Source of the DNA: Fimbriimonadaceae bacterium
GTDB taxonomy: Bacteria > Armatimonadota > Fimbriimonadia > Fimbriimonadales > Fimbriimonadaceae
Length of the DNA: 5,689 bases
Direction of reading: 5' to 3'
Assembly: GCA_020851885.1 (NCBI GenBank)
Contig: JADZBW010000090.1
Location: forward strand, 1 to 5,689
Shown: piece after piece, positions 1 to 5,490 of the stretch
Numbering within the stretch: position 1 is the stretch's first letter
How the letters are laid out: each line of letters starts with the position of its first letter
Notes under the pieces: generated by a model
Database searches by the model: none
What the model saw: the letters and a program-made list of their open reading frames with translations, nothing else
Told to the model about the DNA's origin: nothing
Program-made: the position numbers and the translations under genes

Positions 1-86
1 ACACCCCGGCAATCTATGTGAACCGAATCATCCAGGGGGTCGGGTATGAGAAGCGGATTGAGCGGTTGACCACGCGGGAGAAGTAG
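1..86 (+). CDS. scoA: 3-oxoacid CoA-transferase subunit A, C-terminal end (partial)
   Basis: Only the last 27 codons are inside the window, read from base 3 to the TAG at 84-86. The peptide begins TPAIYVNRIIQG and ends in LTTREK. It matches the usual tail of the A subunit of succinyl-CoA:3-oxoacid (acetoacetate) CoA-transferase, where a 'GIYV-RIVQG--YEKRIE' block precedes the stop. The enzyme moves CoA from succinyl-CoA to acetoacetate in the cytoplasm, feeding ketone-body-type substrates into acetyl-CoA. The family identification is supported by the complete B subunit that follows. The gene appears intact at its 3' end, with the stop codon lying inside the 7-bp direct repeat that flanks the downstream insert. 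Substrate preference (succinyl-CoA versus another donor) cannot be judged from this fragment. Confidence 0.85.
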   Translation, partial: TPAIYVNRIIQGVGYEKRIERLTTREK

Positions 87-240
87 CACGTGCCGCAGCA
101 TCAGGTGGTGGCATCGGCGGCCCGCCGATGGTAGCCTGACCGGCTCGGTCAGGCATGGCTTGTGCATCAAATTCGACCGGGCCGGTCGAGACACGCACGT
201 GCGAGCCGCACGTGCCACCTGCCGCACGCTACCGAAGTAG
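87..240. repeat. Multi-hairpin palindromic insertion (REP/MITE-like) between scoA and scoB
   Basis: This stretch has no ORF and is almost entirely made of inverted repeats. Four consecutive ones are: CATCGGCGG/CCGCCGATG (112-130, 1-nt centre), GCCTGACCG/CGGTCAGGC (134-154, 3-nt loop), TCGACCGG/CCGGTCGA (173-189, 1-nt centre) and GCACGTGCG/CGCACGTGC (195-215, 3-nt loop). The outer ends are imperfectly complementary: TAGCACGTGCCGCAG at 84-98 resembles the reverse complement of 215-231, TAGCGTGCGGCAGGTGG. The sequence GAAGTAG occurs at 80-86 and again at 234-240, as a target-site duplication would. No transposase is encoded, so movement would need one in trans. It could instead be a fixed regulatory or terminator-like structure, but no T-tract follows any hairpin. 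Element boundaries are inferred from the direct repeat. Confidence 0.65.
234..240 (+). repeat. Right copy of 7-bp direct repeat GAAGTAG (putative target-site duplication)
   Basis: It is identical to 80-86, which includes the scoA stop codon. Removing one copy plus the intervening insert would join the scoA stop directly to the scoB leader as TAGAATAATTGTATG. That leaves a 9-nt gap between stop and start, a normal spacing for this gene pair. Confidence 0.55.
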
Positions 241-243
241 AAT
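238..243 (+). promoter_or_regulatory. -10-like hexamer TAGAAT before scoB (possible leaderless start)
   Basis: TAGAAT differs from TATAAT at one position and ends 6 nt before the scoB ATG. No Shine-Dalgarno sequence lies between them, and no convincing -35 box is seen upstream, where the hairpin element ends. The hexamer straddles the right direct-repeat copy, so it would have existed, overlapping the scoA stop codon, before the presumed insertion. The assignment rests on its position and on the same pattern at other starts in the window. Confidence 0.35.
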
Positions 244-249
244 AATTGT

Positions 250-912
250 ATGCCTCTCACTCGTGAAATGCTTGCCCAACGCGCCGCACAGGAACTCCGC
301 GATGGCTTCTATGTGAACCTCGGGATCGGCATTCCAACTCTGGTCGCCAACTACATTCCCGAGGGCATGGACGTGGTCCTCCAAAGCGAGAATGGCATGC
401 TCGGCATGGGTCCGTTCCCCTTCGAGGGTGAGGCCGACCCCGACCTCATCAACGCCGGCAAGCAAACCATCACCGAAATTCCTGGCACCAGCTACTTCAG
501 CAGCGCTGACAGCTTCGCCATGATCCGCGGCGGGCACATCGACCTTAGCATCTTGGGTGCGATGGAAGTCAGCGGCATGGGCGATCTCGCCAATTGGATG
601 ATCCCTGGCAAGATGGTGAAGGGAATGGGAGGGGCCATGGACCTCGTCGCAGGCGTGAAGCGGGTCGTGGTGGTGATGGAGCACACCAACAAGGCAGGTG
701 AGAGCAAAATCCTGAACGAATGCACTTTGCCCCTAACTGGGAAACAGTGCCTCGACCTCATCATCACCGACTTGGCGGTGTTCCAAGTCGAACGCGGAGT
801 CGGACTAACCTTGATCGAGCTGGCGCCGGGCGTCCCCCTGGAAGAGGTCACTGCCAAAACCCAGGCTCCTTTCAAAGTCTCGGGCAACCTGAATCAAGTC
901 GTCGTAATCTAG
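250..912 (+). CDS. scoB: 3-oxoacid CoA-transferase subunit B
   Basis: A complete 220-residue B subunit of succinyl-CoA:3-oxoacid CoA-transferase, within the normal length for this subunit. It carries the SENG motif at residues 46-49; E47 is the expected catalytic glutamate that forms the enzyme-CoA thioester. Other family blocks are NLGIGIPTLVANYIP (23-37), GHIDLSILGAMEVS (95-108), GDLANWMIPGK (111-121), VKGMGGAMDLVAG (123-135) and LTLIELAPG near 187-194. With ScoA it would activate acetoacetate or a related 3-oxoacid in the cytoplasm. The ATG at 250 fits the family N-terminus (a short lead before REMLAQRAAQEL). There is no clear ribosome-binding site. The 163-bp gap to scoA is unusual because the two are commonly adjacent or overlapping; it holds the hairpin element. 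The gene converges on the oxygenase gene with 6 bp between the stops. Annotation as AtoA-type (acetate donor) is an alternative that the sequence alone does not exclude. Confidence 0.93.
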   Translation: MPLTREMLAQRAAQELRDGFYVNLGIGIPTLVANYIPEGMDVVLQSENGMLGMGPFPFEGEADPDLINAGKQTITEIPGTSYFSSADSFAMIRGGHIDLSILGAMEVSGMGDLANWMIPGKMVKGMGGAMDLVAGVKRVVVVMEHTNKAGESKILNECTLPLTGKQCLDLIITDLAVFQVERGVGLTLIELAPGVPLEEVTAKTQAPFKVSGNLNQVVVI

Positions 913-918
913 GGCCGC

Positions 919-1647
919 TCAGTTCTCATAGTGATTCCCGGCCCGGTCTACTCCGCGAGCCAACCAGATTTTATGGCCCTGGTTTTGCTCGGGAAAGACC
1001 TTGGACGTCGTCGGGAAGAACCTGATGGTGTATCCAGCCCGGCGAAAATCAGATGTATTCGCGTCGGCTCCATGGATGATGCGTCCCTCATGCAGGCTGC
1101 AGTGGTTGGGTTCGAGCTCAAGATAGACCGCGTTCGATTTGTCCAACTTGGCAGGATCGATTTCTGACGAGAAGATGTTCTTGGTCTCATCGACCGGCAC
1201 GTAATCAGAGAAGCCGTTATCATGGGTGCCCGGAAGGACCGCCATGCATCCGTTCTCCCGATTTGTGCGGTCCAGGGCGAGCCAAATGGTGCAGATCCCC
1301 GCCATTGTGGAGACCCGCCCCTTCCAATAGGAGGAATCCTCATGCCAGGGTGTCGCTTTCCCGACTCGGGGTTGCTTGGCGATGAAATGGGTGCTCCAGA
1401 GGCCGATGTCGGGGCCAACCACCGGCTCGACCAAATCAAGCACCTCCTCACTCAAGACAATGTCCAAGAGCCGCGAATCTCGGAAATGGATCACATCCAG
1501 ACCGTCGTAACCGAATTGAGCCAAATCCTCTTCGAAAATGTCGAAGAGTCGTTTGAACATCGGTTCAGACAGGGCGGGCTTGTCATAGACGACGTAGCCA
1601 TCGCGGACATATTGGGCGACTTGATCAGGTGAGAGTCTGCCGGACAT
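919..1647 (-). CDS. Phytanoyl-CoA dioxygenase (PhyH) family Fe(II)/2-oxoglutarate oxygenase
   Basis: A 242-residue soluble protein with the PhyH-family layout. Iron ligands are visible as H102-x-D104 in the motif TPWHEDSSYWKG and as H192 in RIIHGADANTS. R203, 11 residues after H192, sits where the family keeps the arginine that binds the 2-oxoglutarate carboxylate. A central stretch IWLALDRTNRENGCMAVLPGTH (121-142) is also typical. It should hydroxylate an aliphatic carbon using O2 and 2-oxoglutarate, releasing succinate and CO2. The substrate cannot be inferred; this family covers many small molecules besides phytanoyl-CoA, and no biosynthetic cluster surrounds it. It lies 70 bp downstream of tgt on the same strand and converges with scoB. 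The ATG at 1647 has no Shine-Dalgarno sequence. A TAGATT hexamer 6 nt before it suggests its own promoter and possibly a leaderless transcript. Confidence 0.87.
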   Translation of the reverse strand: MSGRLSPDQVAQYVRDGYVVYDKPALSEPMFKRLFDIFEEDLAQFGYDGLDVIHFRDSRLLDIVLSEEVLDLVEPVVGPDIGLWSTHFIAKQPRVGKATPWHEDSSYWKGRVSTMAGICTIWLALDRTNRENGCMAVLPGTHDNGFSDYVPVDETKNIFSSEIDPAKLDKSNAVYLELEPNHCSLHEGRIIHGADANTSDFRRAGYTIRFFPTTSKVFPEQNQGHKIWLARGVDRAGNHYEN

Positions 1648-1653
1648 AGGACT

Positions 1654-1659
1654 AATCTA
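1654..1659 (-). promoter_or_regulatory. -10-like hexamer TAGATT before the PhyH-family gene
   Basis: On the minus strand TAGATT ends 6 nt before the ATG, which would place the transcription start at or next to the start codon. No Shine-Dalgarno sequence and no good -35 box are visible. The spacing matches that seen at scoB and serC. Confidence 0.35.
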
Positions 1660-1717
1660 GCTCAATTCGGATCGATCGACGCCACTTGGAGGCGAAATCA
1701 CGACTGGCTGGATTGGT

Positions 1718-2836
1718 CTATGCGTTGGCATACCGTTCCATCAGGCTTGGCCAGGTTCCTTGCTCGATGGCTTCCCTGATCTCCTGCATCAGGCGAGCAT
1801 AGAAGGCAAGATTATGCAAGGTGGCAAGGCGTGGCCCCAGGGGTTCTCGGGCCTTGAAGAGGTGTCTCAGATAGGCGGCATCATAACGCTCGACGGCCGG
1901 AAAAACCGAGTCTGGATCGACGGGCCCGCGATGATCCGCCCACTTCTTCCCAGAGATGTTCGCTCGGCCGTGAAGGGTGTAGAGGCAATGGTGCCTGGCC
2001 ATTCGGGTTGGAAGTACGCAGTCGAACATGTCGATCCCGCATCCCACCGCATGCAGGATGTCCTGAGGGTGGCCAACCCCCATCAAATATCGGGGCCGGT
2101 CCTTGGGCAGGAAGGGCGCCGTGAACTTCACCACTGGGTATTGCATCTCCGTCGGCTCCCCCACACTGACCCCGCCCACCGCGAACCCATCGAAAGGAAG
2201 ATTGGTGATGAAGTCGGCGGAATCCCGGCGCAGGTCTTCGTGGACCCCTCCCTGCACGATTCCGAAAACCGCTTGCTCAACTGCGGTTCCGCTTTGCCGG
2301 CGTCGCGCGGCCAAGTTCCTGGGCGCCCAAAGGTGGGTCAGCCGCATTGCTTCCTCGGCTTCCTCGCGTGAGCATGGGTAGGGCGGGCACACGTCGAGGG
2401 CCATGCTGAAGTCCACCCCTAACTGACCCTGGATCTGAATGGAACGCTCTGGAGTCAAAAAGTGCTCCGAGCCGTCCAGATGGGACTTGAAGGCAACGCC
2501 GTCCTCGGTGATCTTCCGCATCGTGGCGAGGCTCATGACTTGATAGCCACCCGAATCCGTAAGGATCGGACCCTTCCAACTCATGAACTTGTGAAGTCCT
2601 CCGAATCCCTCTACCAAGTCGGCTCCCGGCCTCAGAGATAGGTGATAGGTGTTGGAAAGGATGAGCGAATAGCCCAGATATTCCAAGTCTTCGCTCCCGA
2701 CTGTCTTGACCGTTCCCTGCGTGCCAACCGGCATGAATGTCGGAGTCTCGACGGAACCATGGGGGGTGTGCAGCCTTCCGCGCCGAGCCCCGGTATGCGG
2801 GCAAGTTGCCAGTAACTCGTAGCGAATGGAAGGCAC
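1718..2836 (-). CDS. tgt: tRNA-guanine(34) transglycosylase lacking the zinc-site cysteines
   Basis: A full-length 372-residue Tgt that exchanges guanine-34 of GUN-anticodon tRNAs for preQ1 in the queuosine pathway. Residues matching the Zymomonas enzyme with a constant offset of 8 are: D94 in DSGGYQ (catalytic acid/base), D272 in MFDCVLPTR (nucleophile), D148 and Q195 (base recognition), and C150 and V225, the pair typical of preQ1-using bacterial enzymes rather than queuine-using eukaryotic ones. The C-terminal block AYLRHLFKA (321-329) is well conserved. The odd point is the zinc site: the family CxCxxC is replaced by S310-V-F312-P-A-V315, and only the histidine ligand H341 remains. No shifted reading frame restores cysteines. 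The start is GTG at 2836; an in-frame TAA lies three codons upstream and no other initiator fits. It is divergent from serC. Activity without zinc is untested. Confidence 0.95.
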   Translation of the reverse strand: MPSIRYELLATCPHTGARRGRLHTPHGSVETPTFMPVGTQGTVKTVGSEDLEYLGYSLILSNTYHLSLRPGADLVEGFGGLHKFMSWKGPILTDSGGYQVMSLATMRKITEDGVAFKSHLDGSEHFLTPERSIQIQGQLGVDFSMALDVCPPYPCSREEAEEAMRLTHLWAPRNLAARRRQSGTAVEQAVFGIVQGGVHEDLRRDSADFITNLPFDGFAVGGVSVGEPTEMQYPVVKFTAPFLPKDRPRYLMGVGHPQDILHAVGCGIDMFDCVLPTRMARHHCLYTLHGRANISGKKWADHRGPVDPDSVFPAVERYDAAYLRHLFKAREPLGPRLATLHNLAFYARLMQEIREAIEQGTWPSLMERYANA

Positions 2837-2841
2837 GCTGG

Positions 2842-2847
2842 ATTATG
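2842..2847 (-). promoter_or_regulatory. -10-like hexamer CATAAT before tgt
   Basis: Read on the minus strand, CATAAT (one mismatch to TATAAT) ends 5 nt before the GTG start. The sequence between is CCAGC, which has no ribosome-binding site. No convincing -35 element is seen in the shared 133-bp tgt-serC intergenic region. Confidence 0.3.
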
Positions 2848-2956
2848 TCAGAGGGTCGCCGTCGAGGGGTGGAATTTGCGACATCGAAACCGGACGGACA
2901 TTAGGCAAATGGATCCCCTTGAAAGTTTGGAGGCGAACCGATCCTCTCAGAACGGC

Positions 2957-2962
2957 TAAAAT
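2957..2962 (+). promoter_or_regulatory. -10-like hexamer TAAAAT before serC
   Basis: TAAAAT (one mismatch to TATAAT) ends 7 nt before the serC ATG. The leader ATCGTCGCT has no Shine-Dalgarno sequence. A TTGAAA at 2919-2924 is too far upstream to act as its -35 box. The spacing would place transcription start at or near the A of the start codon. Confidence 0.4.
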
Positions 2963-2969
2963 CGTCGCT

Positions 2970-4064
2970 ATGAGTCAGCCTTACAATCGCGTCTTCAACT
3001 TCTCCGCCGGACCCTGCACCCTACCCGTTGAAGTCCTCGAGGAAACCCGCGACGACCTGATGAACTACAAGGGCACGGGAATGAGCGTGATGGAGATGAG
3101 TCACCGCTCCAAGGCCTATGAGGCAATTATCGCGGAGGCTGAGTCCGACCTGAGGTCGCTGATGGCGGTCCCCGACAACTACAAGATTCTCTTCCTTCAA
3201 GGAGGGGCCAGCACCCAGTTCGCAACGATCCCAATGTCCTACCTTCCGGCCGGTAAGCAGGCCGATTATGTGGTCACCGGCGCTTGGGGCAAGAAGGCGG
3301 TGGAATCAGCGAAGATCTACGGCTCCGCCAATGTGGTATTCGATGCCAAGGCCGATAACTACAACATCGTTCCCAATCTGGCTGCATTGAACTACACGCC
3401 AGATTCGGCTTACGTCCACTTCACCACCAACGAGACCATTCAGGGCGTCCAGTTCAAGTCTGACCCAACGCTGCCCGGCACGCTGATCTGCGACATGTCG
3501 TCGGACATTCTCTCCCGTCCGGTGGACGTAAGCAAGTACGCGATGATCTACGCTGGAGCTCAAAAGAACATGGGCCCCGCGGGTGCCACCGTCGTCATCA
3601 TCCGCGACGATCTACTTGCCCGAGGTCCCGAGGGACTTGCTCCCATGTTCGACTACAAGGTCCACGCCGAAAATGGCTCGATGTACAACACCCCGGCTTG
3701 CTGGAGCATCTATGTCTGCGGCCTTGTCTACAAGTACATGTTGCGCAATGGCGGGCTAACCGCCATGCAAGGACGCTGTCAGGCGAAAGCAGATGTTCTC
3801 TACAACGCCATCGACAATTCAGGCGGTTTCTTCAAGGGACATGCCAAGGCAGATTGCCGATCCACGATGAACGTGACCTTCACCTTGCCGGACGAGGAAC
3901 TGACGAAGATTTTTGTCAAGGAGACCGAGGCCGCCGGCCTCGACGGGCTCAAGGGTCACCGGTCGGTCGGCGGCTGCCGGGCCAGCATCTATAACGCCTT
4001 CCCGATGGAGGGATGCGAGGCTTTGGCCGCCGCGATGCGCGACTTCTCGGCCAAGCACGGCTAA
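2970..4064 (+). CDS. serC: Phosphoserine aminotransferase
   Basis: A 364-residue class V, PLP-dependent aminotransferase that converts 3-phosphohydroxypyruvate plus glutamate to phosphoserine in serine biosynthesis, and usually serves PLP synthesis too. The N-terminal signature NFSAGPCTLPVEVLEE (10-25) and SHRSKAYEAI (44-53) are diagnostic. K199 in YAGAQKNMGPAG is the Schiff-base lysine, W106 the PLP-stacking tryptophan, and SVGGCRASIYNAFP (332-345) supplies the phosphate-binding arginine. The reading frame stays open upstream to an ATG at 2826, but the 48 extra residues are unlike the family and would overlap the tgt start. The ATG at 2970 gives the family N-terminus and length. The usual NTPPTF segment reads NTPACW (240-245), a modest active-site-neighbourhood variation. 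The gene is divergent from tgt and is probably first in an operon with the membrane genes that follow 47 bp downstream. Confidence 0.96.
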   Translation: MSQPYNRVFNFSAGPCTLPVEVLEETRDDLMNYKGTGMSVMEMSHRSKAYEAIIAEAESDLRSLMAVPDNYKILFLQGGASTQFATIPMSYLPAGKQADYVVTGAWGKKAVESAKIYGSANVVFDAKADNYNIVPNLAALNYTPDSAYVHFTTNETIQGVQFKSDPTLPGTLICDMSSDILSRPVDVSKYAMIYAGAQKNMGPAGATVVIIRDDLLARGPEGLAPMFDYKVHAENGSMYNTPACWSIYVCGLVYKYMLRNGGLTAMQGRCQAKADVLYNAIDNSGGFFKGHAKADCRSTMNVTFTLPDEELTKIFVKETEAAGLDGLKGHRSVGGCRASIYNAFPMEGCEALAAAMRDFSAKHG

Positions 4065-4111
4065 GCCAATTGGCCAAGTCTGCCGGAAGAGCTTCCAGTT
4101 TTGGTCCCGGA

Positions 4112-4762
4112 ATGCGCGCGCTCCGGGATCACATCCGGCCCTTTGTCCTCATTCAGATTTGTGTCGTGGCGGCGGTCGTGGCGTACTACCGAGTGCCCGA
4201 TTTCGCCACATTCGCCGGTTCGATGGCGAGGGCGAAGGATCAGGGTGGGCTGGTCTTTTCGTTCGTCTCGACGATGTTCGCCGGAATGGTTCTGCCCGAG
4301 TTATTCAAGCTCGCCTCCAACGATCCCCGACGATACTCGATACGGGATTTGGCCTATAACGGCCTCGTTTTCGGCCTGAACGGGATGATCGTCGACCTCT
4401 TCTACCGTTTCCAGGGGTACGTCTTTGGACATGAGACGACGTTCCAAATCGTCGCGATCAAGGTAGCTTTCGATCAGTTGTTCGCCAGCCCCTTTCTCTT
4501 CAATCCCTTCTTCGTGCTGATGTTTCTCTATCGCGAAGCGAAGTTCCGAGGTTCCAAATTCCGCGAACTGCTGCGTTCGACGCCCTATTCCCAACGACTC
4601 ATGCCCGTACTGTTGGTCAGCTGGGCGTATTGGATCCCCGCGCTATGCGGAGTCTACGCGCTGCCCGCGAACCTCCAGTTCGTCCTCTTTCTCTTCGTCG
4701 AGGCGGCATGGAGTTTAATCCTTCTTCACATCACCAAGAGCATGCAGGAGGTGGAAGCGTGA
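4112..4762 (+). CDS. Mpv17/PMP22-like integral membrane protein
   Basis: A 216-residue hydrophobic protein with about five or six likely membrane segments (approximately 11-27, 46-66, 80-97, 112-139, 164-182, 186-206). The order of conserved features resembles the eukaryotic Mpv17/PMP22 family: R78 before a Gly-rich helix, a 'LFYRF' block, K117-x3-D121-Q122 with P127, then YSQRL (159-163), W171/W174-x-P176, Y182-x-LP and LQ at 184-189, and W200. In mitochondria and peroxisomes that family forms channels or small-molecule pores; what a bacterial homologue transports is unknown. The similarity was judged by eye, so the family call is moderate. The start is uncertain: ATG 4112 places the first helix near the N-terminus, TTG 4070 would add 14 residues, and ATG 4013 would overlap serC by 52 bp. 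No Shine-Dalgarno sequence precedes any of them at good spacing. Its stop overlaps the next gene's start, implying shared expression. Confidence 0.7.
   Translation: MRALRDHIRPFVLIQICVVAAVVAYYRVPDFATFAGSMARAKDQGGLVFSFVSTMFAGMVLPELFKLASNDPRRYSIRDLAYNGLVFGLNGMIVDLFYRFQGYVFGHETTFQIVAIKVAFDQLFASPFLFNPFFVLMFLYREAKFRGSKFRELLRSTPYSQRLMPVLLVSWAYWIPALCGVYALPANLQFVLFLFVEAAWSLILLHITKSMQEVEA
4746..4751 (+). promoter_or_regulatory. Strong ribosome-binding site AGGAGG for the DUF554 gene
   Basis: A perfect AGGAGG sits 7 nt before GTG 4759, inside the last codons of the preceding gene. It decides the GTG start over in-frame upstream options. It also shows that this organism does use Shine-Dalgarno initiation inside operons. 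Confidence 0.85.
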
Positions 4763-5478
4763 GAGGGACGCTGCTCAATACCGGCACGGTTGCCATTGGG
4801 GCAACGGTGGGTGCGCTGGCGGGGAACCACATTCCCGACGAATACCGCAGCCTCGTCCTGTCTGGTTTGGGACTCGTGACGATGGGGCTCGGCGCGAAGT
4901 TGTTCTTGGAGTCCAGGAACGTCCTTGTGGTGGCGGCGGCAATCGCCTTGGGTGGGATTCTCGGCATGGCTCTGGGAATCCAGCATGGGATCGAGACCCT
5001 GGCCGGGTGGGCCAAGCTCACTTTGGGGGGAGAAGGGCGATTCGTGGAAGCGATCGTCACGCCCAGCATCCTCTTCTGCATCGGGCCGACGACGCTCTTG
5101 GGTTGTCTTCAGGATGGCCTTGAGAAGAAGATCGACCTCTTGGCCTTGAAGTCGACCCTCGATCTATTTGCAGCGATGTTCTTGGCCGCGTCACTCGGAT
5201 GGGGCGTCCTTTTGAGCGCGGCCGTGGTGCTCGTCTTCCAGGGTGCGCTCACGTTGGCCGCGCGACCTTTGAAGCCCTTGGCAAGCGATCCGGAACTGCT
5301 TGCCGAGGTTTCCGGAACTGGGGGCATCATGATGCTTGCGATCGGCTTGGGGCTTCTCGAGATCAAGCGTCTGCCCACCGCCGACTTCCTCCCGGCGATC
5401 TTCCTCGCCCCCTTATTCGTCCTGATGGGCCGACGAATTGCGAGAAAGCAGGTGCAGGAAACGTCCGGGATCGAGTAG
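4759..5478 (+). CDS. DUF554 family membrane protein (YdfK/YqgA-like)
   Basis: A 239-residue, strongly hydrophobic protein with the full DUF554 pattern. It opens with GTLLNTGTVAIGATVGAL (3-20) and H24-IP, followed by a Gly-rich helix around 60-75. The hallmark block FVEAIVTPSILFCIGP (95-110) leads into LLGCLQDGL (113-121). Then come LALKSTLDLFAAMFLAASLG (128-147), a helix ending at QGALTLAA (161-168), and ELLAEVSGTGGIMMLAIGLG (179-198). About seven membrane segments are expected. The family is widespread in bacteria and its function is not established; a transport or membrane role is only a guess. Translation starts at GTG, overlapping the previous stop as GTGA, with AGGAGG at ideal spacing, so the two membrane genes are translationally coupled. 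The charged C-terminal tail (GRRIARKQVQETSGIE) is probably cytoplasmic, by the positive-inside rule. A peptidase gene starts 12 bp downstream. Confidence 0.92.
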   Translation: MRGTLLNTGTVAIGATVGALAGNHIPDEYRSLVLSGLGLVTMGLGAKLFLESRNVLVVAAAIALGGILGMALGIQHGIETLAGWAKLTLGGEGRFVEAIVTPSILFCIGPTTLLGCLQDGLEKKIDLLALKSTLDLFAAMFLAASLGWGVLLSAAVVLVFQGALTLAARPLKPLASDPELLAEVSGTGGIMMLAIGLGLLEIKRLPTADFLPAIFLAPLFVLMGRRIARKQVQETSGIE

Positions 5479-5490
5479 AACCTTTCCGAC

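Noticed and set aside
912..944. GGGCCG ... CGGCCC inverted repeat as a bidirectional terminator
   Set aside because: The stem is only 6 bp with a 21-nt loop and there is no T-tract on either side; it probably reflects GC-rich chance pairing.
1222..1632. Open frame on the + strand opposite the PhyH gene
   Set aside because: It is a shadow of the oxygenase: no recognisable domain, while the minus-strand frame holds the full HxD...H and Arg motif set.
1760..2371. 203-codon + strand open frame opposite tgt
   Set aside because: It is antisense to highly conserved Tgt catalytic blocks, with no start signal or domain of its own.
2826..2969. N-terminal extension of SerC by 48 residues from an upstream ATG
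   Set aside because: The extra residues do not resemble SerC, overlap the divergent tgt start region, and the ATG at 2970 gives the exact family N-terminus.
4013..4111. Longer Mpv17-like protein starting inside serC
   Set aside because: It would overlap serC by 52 bp. The GGAGGG next to that ATG is too close to serve as a ribosome site and is simply serC coding for MEG. The added residues are polar and unlike the family.
4065..4111. GCCAATTGGC palindrome and GGAAGAGCTTCC plus TTTT after serC as a terminator
   Set aside because: The stems are 4-5 bp with minimal loops and the T-run is short and interrupted; read-through into the next gene is more likely.
4630..4758. DUF554 start further upstream within the preceding gene
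   Set aside because: The AGGAGG at 4746-4751 points to GTG 4759, which begins exactly with the family's GTLLN motif.
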